The notes beneath the pieces were generated by a model. It was not told where the DNA came from and ran no database searches. It was given only the letters and a program-made list of their open reading frames with translations. From Phyllostachys edulis (Eukaryota > Streptophyta > Magnoliopsida > Poales > Poaceae), in contig CM070568.1 of assembly GCA_036346405.1 (NCBI GenBank), positions 35,808,820 through 35,872,819 on the forward strand: a stretch of DNA of 64,000 nucleotides, in the 5' to 3' direction. Of the stretch, positions 1-12,539 are shown piece by piece. Both the position numbers and the translations under genes were made by a program. Numbering within the stretch: the stretch's first letter is position 1; each line of letters starts with the position of its first letter.

Positions 1-370
1 CTAAGTAAAAGTTAAATGTTGCGCTACTTCAAGATTCTGTAAGCGAATTTAGTAGCTAAAAATTAGAGGTATGGAGGTGATAACCGGAAGGAATTCTAAA
101 ACTCATACTGTACAAGCAGATTAGCAGAATATGTTGTATGATGATACCGGGCACTTACAAGTATTGAACGGATTTTAGATCACCAAAAGAAGGATCAACT
201 GCACCGGTCAACACACTAGATGACAAGTTTCTGTAGGAAATACTGCAATAATTAATACCTTGACATGGAAAAGTTTTCTTTTCTTTCAGTGCAAGCATTC
301 CATACAGGGCCATAATTAATGCTTTTGCATTTGGTCATAAGTGTTGTTATGCTTGTAAGTTTAAACTTAC

Positions 371-3300
371 AGAGCAGTTATCCATGCAGGGCCAGATGAA
401 GAATAACTACAGTTCAGGCCATCCCAGGCAAATGCTTTTGGTGCGCAAGGATCACCCATCCAGTTTTTCTTCAGTACATACTTCATGGATATTGTCATCA
501 TGGCCTCAGCTGTTCATACGGAAAAACACAATAAGGTAATTCTAAAGTTTTACTTTATGCTATCCAAACAAATAATTCAAAGGTGAGCTTGTAAATTTTA
601 AGCCAAAATGAGATCTTTGACAAAACTATCAAACATAGAGGTCAATGCAAGAAGTTCTACATCCTATTTGATTGCAATAAAATATTCTATGTCAGCATTC
701 CTATGCTCAACACTACTCGATGCTGACGGATGCAAGTTAACAGCACTGTGACCAAGTTAAAGTGTTATCCATGCAGTGTCATCATACCGTCTCTATCATT
801 CGTCGCAAGCTCAGTCATTTGCTGCACCGAGTATATCTCGAACGCATTCAGGATTGGGGGTAGCGTCGCATCTGGTGTGGCAACAAGCGAGACAGCGTGT
901 TGGCTCGACCCCTGCACCATCCTTTTCACAACCTCTGCAGAAAGGTACTTTGGGGTGTATCGTTGGCTGCCATTCCATGAAGCATTGTCGACAAGGATAT
1001 CAAACTGCCTCAGCGCATTTCTTGGCACCCTCTGTACCTCGGCGAAGTAGAGCAGCAGAAGGTAGGTTGTATTGTCATTGTTCACGGAAGGATCTGAGCT
1101 CCATGAGAGGTCGATCCGGGTACCATTCACCGGGGTGGTGGCGCTCCGCAGTATCACCGATGGCTCGTCGAAGCTGCTGATGTTGGAGACGTTGACGGTG
1201 TCTAAGGTTGTTATGTTGGTCCATATAGCAACATCGCCGTAACACTGCCAGATGCGGTCGTAGGGATCATATGGGTACCTATTGTTTGCAAGAAACCAAA
1301 TCAAAAGTGAGGAATGGTCAGAAATTACTGATGTGACACGTGTCTGAATTGACCAAGAGTTGCCAGAAAAATTTGACACTACATTACTGGTTGGCAAGAA
1401 ACGGCCAACTGAAAAATACTAGGGATACGAATACATGATACATGATTGCATTTTGTTTGGCATTTGAAGAGGATGAGTTACTGCTGGGTAAAATAATGGA
1501 AAACATAGCGGTGCATTGTGTTATTACAGATTAGTGAATCCAAAGTTGGAATTCAACAATGAGAAAATCAGATCAAATATTGTTTGTGGAAGTAAAGAAA
1601 CCCTCGCTTTTCAAAATACTTGGATGTCTATGGAAGGTTCTTTTGAGGAGAATGAGATGTCTGCTCTGGAAAGTCTTCTGCTGTTCAAGGACTGAAAGTT
1701 GCTGCTGATGGATCAATTCATTTCCTATTTAAGACTGAAGGTAGCATAAGTTCCACTACTACTGACAATAAACTGAAGATCATTGGTATCAGGTTCAGAA
1801 AAGAGATGGATGGCCGAGGAAGAAGACCCAGGAGTAAAGAAGAATCTGTCTTGGCAACAATTCTTTATGGTGATGTTGTGTGCTGGTCAATGGCCAGACG
1901 TCAATTAGGTCGCATTTCACGGGGGCCTGCACGTCGGTGCCTTTTGGGGGTGCTCACAATGACTCTATGAGATCTATATGCACAACCTCCTATGTGTAAG
2001 TGATACTGGCAGTATGGAAATGCAGATGTGCACTGTCATGTTATATGTACAAATTTTTTGCTGTGGATGAAAGGAAATGTAGTATCAGTATCTTGTAAAT
2101 ATTTGGAATGCGGAAACTTTGTAAAAAATTGCACAAGGCAACAATTCCCGAAGTCTGTGTTCCAAACAGGCTGTGTAGATATTATGGGAATATACTCATA
2201 ATCATAGGATAATGATACAATTAGCAATGGTCGTGAGGGTTTGTCGAAACACTCGTTTTCGGCAAAATTCAGGTGCTGTCAGGCAGTAAGTGGTCCGACC
2301 GGTCAGGGCGGCAGTCAGACCGGCCTTGGTGGTGGTTTGATCGGCCGCCTCTGGCAATCAAATCTGCCGTTGGGTAGGCCAAGTAACTGGCGGTCAGTCT
2401 GACTGTGGGCAGTGGTCTGACTGGCCATAAAGGAGACTTTCGAGTTTGGAGTCGGCCCAAAAATAGAGGGTGTAGGCAAGAGAGGTGATTCTTTAGCACT
2501 TAGTCTCATAATTTTTGGAGCTCCGAGTCAAAAATTCTATTCATTTTAAATTTCCAAAGAGGTTTCAGATTTTCAGGGAGCAATTTTGGCTAAGTCCCTG
2601 TGCTAACGGTCAGACCGGCCATGAGTGGCAGTCTGACTGATTTTATCGTTTCGTTGGCCTGCAAGGTGGCAATGAACGTAGGTTAAGTCATTTTTATGGT
2701 TTTCGATCAGTGCATATGTGTTGCATGATGCTTGTTTTGACTAACGTGAGTCAAGTTGCAAAGAACTTATTCCCAGAATCGATTTCTTGGCCTATTGTTG
2801 TGTAGGAGGCTTCGAGATCAACGACGGTCAACAGCAAGAATGATCGGGACTAGGCTTGGAGAGTTGATGTCCAGAACGATCGAGGATGTCGGGTGAAGTC
2901 AGTGGACTCAAGCATAGCACAAAATGGACAAGGATGATTGAACGAGAAGTTCGGTGCGACGGGTTGCATCAAACGGCTTGGGAGTCGGTGCAAGTGGTAT
3001 GATGGTTTCGGTGGGAGTCGGATGGGAGAGACTTACAGACATTAAGAGAGTCGTTGATCAACTTACATGTGACGAAGCATATGATTGCTTCATGAAGATT
3101 GGACTCGATCTTTTGAAGAAGGATTGAGAAGGGGTATTTTGGTAACTTCACTAAAATACCGTCTTGGTGATCTTTGACTAAACCACGGTATAAGACGGTG
3201 CAAGAAGAGGCGGCTTAGGTCAAATGGAGATAAAGATCACGAAGAAACGGATTCGGGAAGCCCGGTTCAACATCCGCTTTAAGAAGCGTGTGTGAGTATA

Positions 3301-5338
3301 GACCCGTTTGTGTGTAGACTTAATGGGTGCCCGTTAAGGTCTTCTCTCTCAACCTAGCCTTTACTATAAAAGGGAATGTCCAGATGTAGAGTTCCCAAGT
3401 CCTTCCAAGAGAAAAACACTCATTTGTGTTATAGAGATTTTGAAGTAGTTGAGGTTAGGGTTTGTGAGAGATGGATTGATTATGTGCTCAACTATTGATC
3501 TTTTGTCCTCCATGGTAGAGTGGATGTATACCAATATCCATCTTAAATCAATCCAAACAAGATTCCTCCAAGATGAGTCTCTTCTTGTTCTTACTCTCTT
3601 TTTGGTGACTTTTGGGTTTTTGATGATTCTTTGGTTTTTCTTTAGTTTTTACAGTGATCTTGCTTACTGTGACATGTGGAAATGCATCTAGGAATATCTT
3701 AGTCATCTTTTATCTACGAGCAAGTTTTGAGATCAAAGTTTGATTTTTCTAGATTCTTGTGCCCTCCTTCCCTCATTTGCGAAATTCATGGAACCTTAGC
3801 TTTGATATTCCCGGTTGTCGATTGGAATAGGGTTTTGATCTTCTTGATGAGCTATGGTTGAAATTTGAGAGGATTTGGATTACCGGATCAAAAGTTGGGC
3901 CGATTTGTGATTTTAATTTCGTACTGATTTCACTGTTCATCGGCATGAGGTCAGGCCACCCCTGGTGATAGGTCTGACCAGCGTGCCATCGGTCAGATCG
4001 TCCAACCTGAGAGGTCTGACTGTCCAACTCACTTTGATTTGAGTTTTCGGTGTTTTTGGTTGCTATGCTTCGGGGTTTCGATTGGATTCAATACAAGACT
4101 TCTGGTATACTTGTATGTTTATTTTCATAGCTTTTATAGCTATTGAAGTGAAAATTGAGTTGAATCCGATCAAAATAAAAAAGAGGCAATGTCCTATTAA
4201 CACACACTCTAGTCGCCGTTTTCGGTCTAACAGGCTTAATGTTGGCAAAGCATTTCCGGTGACGATACGCTATATATACCTTTGCAAAAGAACAAAGAAT
4301 ACTACTACTACAAGTCGGGTTAGAAAAGTACTACAAGTCGGGTTAGAAAAGTCAGGGCAAGTTTGCCATGACCCATTTTAACGCTCAAAGTAAGAGACAA
4401 CCATGCATCGTCATACTCACCTGAATAATTTATAATAAATGGCCGGCCATGCATCAATTTGTCATACTAACCTGAATAATTTATAATAACTGGCCGGCCG
4501 CCAGAACTGGTACCGGTTAAGGGCAAATCTCGCCGACGGCCGGGCAAGGTTGAGCAGGAGCAGCGACTGGTTGACGGTGGCCTCCGGGTACATGTTCGCC
4601 CGGAGCGTCCTCAGGTCAAGCCCAGAGATGAACGGTGTACCCATCCCTTTGTTCACTAGGCACACCTGTAAAGTTAGAGATTATGGAGGACAAGAAATAT
4701 ATAAAGTTTCATACACCAATTAGTTCGCGTAAAATCTTAAACTGTTCGAGAAAGACGAGCAATCTACTTGAGATAAGAGGTGTACATGCCAGTGATTAAC
4801 CATGCACCTGCAAGAATTTGCCCGGCGACACCACCACCGCCTCGAAGATGTACGCCGCGCCGGCGGCGGTGACATTCACGGTGGCCCAGCGATTCACCCC
4901 AAGGTGGAGGTCGAACACGGGGAGCCTGTCGAGCGCGTCGTAGTTGCCGTAGTAGAAGCTGCAACTGACGAGGTATTTGCCGCCCGGCAAGAGCTGCCGG
5001 AGCGTGTAGCAGCTGCGCACGCCGTCGGGGAAGTACCGGACCGTGAGGTAGCGGGTGGCCATGTCCCGGTCGCTGTACGGCGGGTTGATGTCGGCGTTAG
5101 CCCCCGCCCCCGCGTCGACGAAGCCGGCGTCCGAGACGTACCTCAAACCGTTGGTGGAGTCGTCGGGGTAGCTCGCGCCCTCGGCGATCCCGCAATCGAT
5201 GCTGATAAAACCGAGTGTGTCGAGTTGGCCATGGACGCGAGCGGCTAGCTCGGATGACATCACGAAGCATAGGAGGAGCAGCGGCAACAGCTGAGGACGA
5301 AGAGGTGTTGTTGCTGCAGACGCCATGATTGTATCCAT
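371..5338 (-). CDS. Malectin-like LRR receptor-like kinase, 5' half (partial, runs off left edge)
   Basis: Four exons fit by frame and splice sites: 5338-4808, 4665-4472, 1278-788 and 509-371, giving about 451 residues before the window ends. The start at 5338 precedes a hydrophobic signal peptide (about residues 5-38). The extracellular malectin-like domain follows, opening with LGFISIDCG and containing RYPYDPYDRIW; its family binds wall or cell-surface ligands. Residues 422-427 are WMGDPC, the conserved junction between malectin-like and leucine-rich-repeat parts in LRR-I kinases; the GDPC motif is studied in SYMRK. The repeats, membrane segment and kinase would lie left of position 1. Intron 2 is 3.2 kb because it holds a solo LTR. 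A broken relative lies at 13.6-14.7 kb in the same orientation, so this was a local gene pair. No stop or frameshift is visible in the four exons. Function of this particular receptor is unknown. Confidence 0.82.
2174..4232 (+). mobile_element. Solo LTR (family F1) in intron 2 of the receptor kinase gene
   Basis: The segment begins TGTAGATATT and ends CGGTCTAACA, flanked by GGCTG (2169-2173) and GGCTT (4233-4237), a 5-bp duplication with one mismatch. It aligns by eye, in the opposite orientation, with the two outer parts of the element at 26287-31532: same termini, same internal tracts, and a matching TATA region (TATAAAAG at 3365-3372 here). No internal retrotransposon domain and no second LTR is present, so it is read as a solo LTR. 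Its TATA box points along +, against the host gene. Confidence 0.75.
4403..4499 (-). repeat. About 50-bp tandem duplication containing two splice donors
   Basis: Two adjacent near-identical units each contain TTATTATAAATTATTCAG followed by a donor: CAG/GTTAGT (exon end at 4472) and CAG/GTGAGT (exon end at 4421). Only the 4472 site joins in frame to the exon starting at 1278. Use of the 4421 site adds 51 nt and reads a TGA four codons on. Confidence 0.7.
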
Positions 5339-5609
5339 GCTGTTGCTCTCTGTCTCCTCTCCCCTTAACTCGTCAAGGACTCGAGGTTGGTGTAGTACCA
5401 GGCAACATCTGATTGGGTATTCAGGCAATTGTATCAGCGTGTGTAGGTCAACGTCGTGCGCTCCAAGTGTTGGAGTTGTATGTGGAGAAAAGGCCGGGGA
5501 ATTTGCAGCATCACAAGTCAGCAAGCAAGCAAGCAAGCACGAGGAAAGTACAGTCAAGAACTAAGGGACGGCCTTATTATCCATGCAGCTAGGCAACTCC
5601 ACGTATGTA
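5339..5609. promoter_or_regulatory. Short 5' flank of the receptor kinase gene
   Basis: Only about 270 bp separate the kinase start codon from the left end of the CACTA element. The promoter and 5' leader must lie here or inside the transposon. I see no clear TATA box; GGATAATAAGG on the - strand near 5573-5583 is the best weak candidate. Confidence 0.35.
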
Positions 5610-7054
5610 CACTACTACAAAGTAAGCTATAGAAGATATCTTATCATAGACGGTTCCAAATGGAACCGTCTGTGATATGTAACTATCACAGACGGTTTTT
5701 AAATAGAACCAGCTGTGATACATCACAAACGGTTCTTAACATCACAGACGGTTATTGTTAAGAACTTTCTGTGAAGTATCACAGAGGGTTCTATTTACAA
5801 ACCGTCTGTGATGTCTCCGTATATCATAGACGGTTTATATTAAAAACCGTCTGTGATTTGGAATTTTACCATGGCTTAAAAATGTTCTTACTTTCTGATT
5901 TTACTATGGCTTAAATTTTTTCTTACTCTTTGATTTTACCATGGCTTAAAAATTTTCTTACCTTCTGATTTTACCATTGCTTCAAATTTTTCTTACTCTC
6001 TGATTTTACTATGGCTTAAAATTTTCCTTACTCTTTGATTTAAGCCATGGTAAAATCAAAGTCACAGACGGTTTTTAATACAAACCGCTTGTGATGAGAT
6101 ACATATCACAGATGGTTTGTATCAAAAACCGTCTGTGAAGTATCACAGACGGTTCGTGATACGAACCGTCTATGATATGTCATCACAGACGGTTTTTATG
6201 CAAACCGCTTTGTGATTTGCAATGAGGAGTTCAAAAATTTTGAGCGCTTCTTGGAGGCAAAATATTTTGGCGCCGTCCTTATATATTGTAGCCGAGTCGG
6301 CGGGGCGCTACCGGGCGAGCTAGGCTCCCACATCTTCTCTTTCATTTCGAGGCGGGCAGAGGGTGTGGCTGGAGAAGGAGAACGGCGCCAAGTGCTACGC
6401 GCTGTCGGCGAGGAAGCTGAGCCTGCCATGGGAGGACGGCAAGTTCAGCTAGAGATGGACACCTCACCCTCTCTCCAGGTTCTTTCCCTTCTTCCCTTGC
6501 TTTTCCTCTGATTTTCTGCATACATATCACGCCTTTCTCCATTTCTAACCCTACCACTGCCTCCTCTTTCATAGCCATCGGAGGAGTCTTACTAGTGCTT
6601 GTGGTGGTCGTGCTTGTGGTTGTGGTGGTGGTGGTCGTGGCAGCGGTGGTTTCATCCTTTAGTTCTGCTTTAACAATTGGTTTCTGTTGGTTGTGTGAGG
6701 AGTTGTTCTTAGAAGTCTGCTTTGACGATTCTTCTTGAACTTGACGTGGTGAGACCGCGTTGAGCCGACGAGCGCGCTGCGAATTTTTTTTTTGCAATAC
6801 GAAAAAGCTATCACAGACGGTTCTGAACAAGAACTGTCTGTGAAAATTACTGTCACAGACCAGAACCGTTTGTGAAAATATACTATCAAGGACGGTTCTG
6901 AACAAGAACCGTCTGTGATAGCTATTTTCACAGATGGTTTGAAAACTGTCTGTGATGACCGCCTGTTATCACAGACACATAAATACAGACGGTTCACAAA
7001 ACCGTCTGTGATGACGGTTTAGAACCGTTTGTGATGACGTTTTGTGTAGTAGTG
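5610..7054 (+). mobile_element. Non-autonomous CACTA (En/Spm-type) transposon carrying a gene fragment
   Basis: Left end CACTACTACAAAG and right end TTTTGTGTAGTAGTG form a terminal inverted repeat sharing CACTACTACA. The flanks are a perfect 3-bp GTA duplication (5607-5609 and 7055-7057), as expected for CACTA elements. Both ends are packed with subterminal copies of ATCACAGACGGTT in both orientations (5640-5840, 6060-6215, 6800-7035), the type of array bound by CACTA transposases. No transposase is encoded, so mobility would need help in trans. The interior carries a PP2-like fragment at 6351-6478 and a GT-rich tract near 6595-6655. Confidence 0.9.
6351..6478 (+). pseudogene. Captured fragment of a PP2-like (phloem lectin/F-box) gene
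   Basis: One frame reads RVWLEKENGAKCYALSARKL, then LSLPWEDGKFS, a stop, and RWTPHPLSR. This matches the opening strands of the PP2 domain found in phloem-protein-2 and F-box PP2 proteins. The stop is TAG at 6450-6452, where family members have tryptophan (TGG). The exon ends at a good donor (CAG/GT at 6478), so a spliced-exon edge was captured. It lies wholly inside the CACTA element and cannot encode a complete PP2 domain. Family assignment is from memory of the domain pattern. Confidence 0.7.
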
Positions 7055-7587
7055 GTATGAACGACAAACAAGTACCGATATTATACAAGAACAAGAAGAA
7101 TCTCTGACAAGTTTAGCAATAGTATATTGGGGTATGCTTGGGTACAGCTTGTTTTAAAAATGTTTAGGAATATTACAACAAAATAGTTAATATTAGGTGA
7201 TGGTAAATCTGTACAATACAATCGCAAGGGAGAGATGGTGTTGGTAAAATCCCGGCGGGTAACCAAAAATCTTGGTGACCCTAGTTATTGCGAACTGGCC
7301 AAATTTGAATTTAAGCCCAGAAATTTGAATTCAACTTGATTACCATAAATTTTCGCCGGTTACTGAATTTGAATTCACATTTTGGTTCAAACTTTTAACT
7401 AGTTTGTTTTCCCCCCAAAATCTCAGTGACATCCGACTTTATCGATGGCCGTTTTCCCCCTGATCTCATCTTGGTGCAGGGCCTACATGCGTGGCAAGGG
7501 AAGCATCGTGCCCGACATGCTCCGCGTCGGCCACACTTAGGTCGCTCGGGTCACCGGCCCGGGCTCTATAGCGCCACCGATATGACA

Positions 7588-8052
7588 TAGTAAATGTTCA
7601 AATGGAATAAATTACATGTTTATAATACAACTGACATCACAAAATATAGGTTTTGTTGGTGGGCTGCTGACTATTGATTGCTGATAATAACACAGTGTAA
7701 TTCATTCTATAGCTTATATATTATACTAGGTATATATATACTGTATAATTGGATCTGCATATTGTTTCTGAGAATAGTTGGATTTTTATTGAACAACAGG
7801 GAATAAATATGCGACCTTACAAAATTTCTACTGAAAGTGCACTCGTGTGTAAAGATGTGAACTCAAATAACACATTCCAACATAAAAGTTTAAAATATAG
7901 TAAAGATTCAAATGGAACAAATTACATATTTCTAATAAAGCCGACATCACAAAATATAGATTGTGTTGGTGGGCTGCTGACTATTGATTGCTGAGAATAA
8001 CACAGTGTAATTCATTGTATAGCATGTGTATTATGCTATGTATATATACTAT
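7588..8052. repeat. Direct repeat, two copies of about 155 bp
   Basis: Copies at about 7588-7742 and 7898-8052 share GTGGGCTGCTGACTATTGAT and the surrounding sequence with scattered differences. No open frame spans them. The whole gap 7055-8142 holds no gene that I can recognise. Confidence 0.7.
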
Positions 8053-8620
8053 AATGGGTTTATATGCAAAAAATTTAGGGGTACAACTGTACCCATGCCA
8101 GGCACTCATGTGGCTCCGCCACTGCAGGGAATTTAATCTTTACTAGCGGCAAACCCGCGCGTTGCCATGGGCCAAAACAAAATCCTATGTATAACCACGA
8201 CTTGGGAGTTACGTACGTGTGTGTGTATAGTACGTGTGTGTGTATATGTTGCAGTACCATCATGAATACAAAGAAAGCAAAAAAAATTAGATCGGGAATA
8301 CTATGATATACATCTGTGTGGTCAAATAGTAGCTAAACATGATCTACCTTTGTCCATCCGGTATATTAATTTTAGAGACTTTACATCTACCTCGTGAGGA
8401 ATAAAAATATGATAGAGCAGGAAAAGGTAGAAATATAGCAGAGGGTATATCAATAAGTATCTAAAGTATTTAAAGCCTAAAAAAGTTCGGAGCTAAGGGA
8501 GTTTAGAATCATGCATTTCCTTTGGAATGAAAATGCTGTCTTGGTTGGTACTCCAGAATTTTTTTACGAATAAGCATCTGTTAGAAACAAAAGAGAGATC
8601 ATCAGTGTGGAAGTTTTGAG

Positions 8621-10435
8621 TTATACAAGATGTAAAAGAAACATGCAAGACATGTCATTTACTTTCAGATCAACGAATTAACAGGGATTTACTCAAAATA
8701 AAAATTAGCATGCTGTATAGAGCGATAATTTGTATGTTTGAGTCCAGGAATGTTCAGAATGATCATAGCAATTGTTTTTATTTGCAGCAATATACCATCT
8801 TCCACCATTTTTAACTCCATATCTGAAGTACAAAACATGATATTTATACAGCACATATGTTTTGGCTAGAGCCAATGTATACGACTAATATAGAAAGCTA
8901 TGAACTGAGTGATCAGATCAAAATATGTTGTTGTAATAAGCAAAAGGGGAAAAAAGTATTTGATCTAGTACAATACTCTAGCAAGGAATGTTTCAGACAT
9001 AAGAAAATATATAGAAATATATAATGCAACCCATTCTGTAGTAAAGAAGGGAAATTAGAAAGCAAAATTATTCTTAGATCGCAGATATCAGCAATTCAGT
9101 TAGAAGCATAAACATAGGCAAAACAAAGCAGGAATGATTACACTCTCATTTTTTTTTGTTCTGTGCTTGATATAATATAACCTGGTAATTGAAACTGTAA
9201 TTAAAATTGGATCGACCTGGAATTCTGTCGTCGAACCTATGGAGATAGGTTCCAAGCACATGTACTTGCATGTGAGATTGTCTTCACCTCTGTGCTGACC
9301 ACAGTAATACCTCAGATGAACATCTACCATTAGGAATTGACGAGGTAGCAGCAATTGCTGGGAACCACTAAAGTAAATCTGGGGCAAGTATTTTCTCAGC
9401 GTAGCTTTGGCTAACTGCGGTCCTCAACTCTTCAAGATGCTCATGGAGTTCCAGGAAAGCATGAAGCACACAAAGCAAATCTATTATTGAAATGAATATA
9501 GTAATTTACCAACTCTAGAGGTGTGCTATGCAAAGTATATCTAGTGGCATACCTTGCCAGCAGTACATCATTGCCGAAGTCTATTGTAGGACTCTTGAGC
9601 AAGTTTTTATTGTTCATACCGACATCAACTGTAATAGGTAGGCATTGCAGCTTAATCATTTGTAGTTAGCTAAATAGTCCATTGACTCTGATTCTTTCTT
9701 GCTCTCAGAAGAAAAAGGAAAAGTTGTAATAACAACACATATAAAAAAAAGGACTTATACCAGATGTAAAAGAAACATGCAAGACATGTCATTTACTTTT
9801 AGATTAACTAATTAACAGGGATTTTCTCAAAATAAGAATTACCATGTTGTATACAGCGATAATTTGTATCTTGAGTCTAGCAATGTTCACAATGATCATA
9901 GCAATTGTTTTTATCTGCAGCAATATACCATCCTCCACCATTTTTAACTCCATATCTGAAGTACAAAACATGATGTTTATACAGCATATATGTTTTGGCT
10001 AGAGGCAGTGTATACGACTTATATAGAAAGCTATGAACTGAGTGATCAGCTCAAGATATGTTGCTGCAATAAGCAAAAGGGGAAAAAAAGTATTTGATCT
10101 AGTACAATACTCTGCCAAGGAATCTTTAAGACATGAGAAAACGTATAGAAATATATAATGTAACCCATTCTGTAGTAAAGAAGGGAAATTAGAAAGCTAA
10201 ATTATTCTTAGACAGCAGGCATCAGTAGTTCAGTTAGAAGCATAAACATAGGCCAAACAAAGCAGGAACGATTACACTCTCATATCTTTTCTGTTTTGTG
10301 CTCAATATAACATAACCTCGTAATTGAAATTGTAATTAAAATTGGATTGACCTAGAATCTTATCGTCGAACCTATGGAGATGGGTTCCAAGCACCTGTAC
10401 CTGCATGTGAGTTTGTTTTCAGTTCTGTGTTGACC
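8621..10435. repeat. Direct repeat of about 0.68 kb inside Helitron H1
   Basis: The block at about 8621-9301 recurs at about 9753-10435 with the same order of motifs (for example ACATGCAAGACATGTCATTT at 8641 and 9775). Offset is about 1.13 kb. The sequence between copies is noncoding by eye. Confidence 0.75.
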
Positions 10436-11780
10436 AAATCTTTTTAAAATTCTCAGTAAGGTAAATGAGAATAGACATACACATAGGGTGAACACATTTT
10501 TTTTCAGATTTGCATTGAAGTTCAAATTGGATACCATGGCATGCACCATTGAGTGAAAGCCTAGGCTTAGCATCATATCCGACTGACATAAAAACATGAT
10601 AGAAGTTGTTTCTGACAAAGTATAGAAACATAAAATTTTAAATTAGAAGAAAACAGTGAACATAGTTTTGCTATGATTTATTGCCTACAGCCTATAATTC
10701 CTAGATTGTAGCTCACAAAATCTTTTTAAAATTCTCAATCAGGTAAATGAGAATACATACATATAGGGTAAAGACATCTTTTTTTTAGATTTGCACTAAA
10801 GCTCATATTTGATACGATGGCATGCACCATTGAGACGACAACAAGTTTCAGATCAATAGACAGTAAAAGAGAATTAATTACAATACAAAGGTCAATCAGG
10901 AAAAGGCATAAGTTTCCTACACTTAATGCTTTATGAATTTAAGATAAACACAAATTGCACATACTTTGCAGAGAAGAAAACATTCAACATAGATACATCG
11001 AACATCCTTGTCTCGCGCATAACCTTAAAAGCTTCAATTGGATCTGCAGGAAATCAATCCTCATCATCATCATCAATCTACAAAGGCATGAAAATGCTTC
11101 AAAATCTGTAACGATGCTAAAGGCCTAGGCTTAGCATCATATCCGACTGACATAAAAACATGATAGAAGTTGTTTCTGACAAAGGATAAAAACATAAAAT
11201 TTTAAATTAGAAGAAAACAATCAACATAGTTTTGCTATGATTTATTGCCTACAACCTATAATTCCTAGAGCATAGCTCACAAAATTTTTTAAAATTCTCA
11301 ATCAGGTAAATAAGAATAGACCTATAATTCCTAGAGCATAGCTCACAAAATCTTTTTAAAATTCTCAATCAGGTAAATAAGAATAGACATCCATATAGGG
11401 TAAAGACATCTTTTTTCAGATTTGTACTGAAGCTCAAATTTGAGACCATGGCATGCACCATTGAGGTGACAACAAGCTTCATATCAATAGACAATAAAAG
11501 AGAATTAATTACAATACAAAGGGCAATCAGGAAAAGGCAGAATTTAAGATAAACACAAATTGCACGTACTTTGCAGAGAAGAAAACATTCAGCATAATTT
11601 TGCTATGATTTAATGACTACAACCTATAATTCCTAGAGCATATCTCCCCAAATCCTTTTAAAATTCTCAATAAGGTATATGAGAATAGATATACACATAG
11701 GGTGAACACATTTTTTTTTCAGATTTGCATTGAAGTTCAAATTAGATACCATGGCATGTACCATTGAGATGACAGCAAGT
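10435..11780. repeat. Irregular array of a repeated AT-rich block inside Helitron H1
   Basis: The motif TTTTTAAAATTCTCA and the tract after it recur near 10440, 10721, 11285, 11345 and 11655, with downstream companions such as CCATGGCATG(C/T)ACCATTGAG. Spacing is uneven (about 280, 560, 60 and 310 bp), which suggests successive partial duplications rather than a regular satellite. Confidence 0.65.
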
Positions 11781-12390
11781 TTCAGATCAATAGCCAATAA
11801 AAGAGAACTAATTGCAATACAAAGGTCAATTAGGAAAAGTCACAAGTTTTCTATGATGAATGCTTACGAATTTAAGATAAACACAAATCACACATACTTT
11901 GCAACATGCTGGCACATCAGTTCCATACCTCAAGCATCCTTTTTAACTTCTTTGACGAAAGAGGTGTCTTTTCTAGATCCTTCCATAACCGGACTTCAAT
12001 AACAGGCAAGAAGAGTTTCACCAGCGGCACAAGCCAGGAGAGCTTAACCAGCGGCGAGGAAGATGCCGCCGACGTAAGAGGTGCAATGCGTGGGGTGGGG
12101 TGTCGAGAAGCCTAACCGTGGGGGCTCGGATGACTGCAAGGAGTGTGGGGTGCAGCAGAAACATCACTACACATACTTATAAGTGTTGTCACTTTGCATC
12201 AATTAACTTCTTCCGGTAATGGAATGATGATTCTCTCAAAAATATCCTTTTTTACTTTAAAAAAAATGCTATGATTCTTAGAGAAGTTCAAGAACAACTT
12301 TTTGCTGAGCTTAGAATGGTAGACATTACAATTCAAGAACCCTCTGTTTCCAAATCCCAGTCAATGGCATATGGAGAGGGCGGTAGGTAC

Positions 12391-12531
12391 CTTGAGAGTG
12401 CCCTTGCAATGGCGGCACCTAAAGTAGACCTTGTGGTAGACCCGGCTGTCGGCGACGAGCTTGTCGACCAGGCACACCATCCTATCGTAGGCCATGTACT
12501 TGGCCGTCGTCCCCTGAAAGGAAGCCGCCAT
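12391..12531 (-). pseudogene. Captured first exon of a plant LIM-domain protein (WLIM type)
   Basis: From the ATG at 12531 the frame reads MAASFQGTTAKYMAYDRMV, then LVDKLVADSRVYHK and FRCRHCKGTLK, ending at a splice donor (AAG/GTACC). This is the N-terminal first LIM zinc finger of the plant actin-bundling WLIM family, whose exon 1 ends at this point. Three expected zinc-ligand or neighbouring cysteines are tyrosine (TAC for TGC), so the finger would not fold. The later LIM exons are not seen. It sits in the GC-rich 5' part of Helitron H1 in the same orientation. Confidence 0.72.
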
Positions 12532-12539
12532 AGCGGCAA

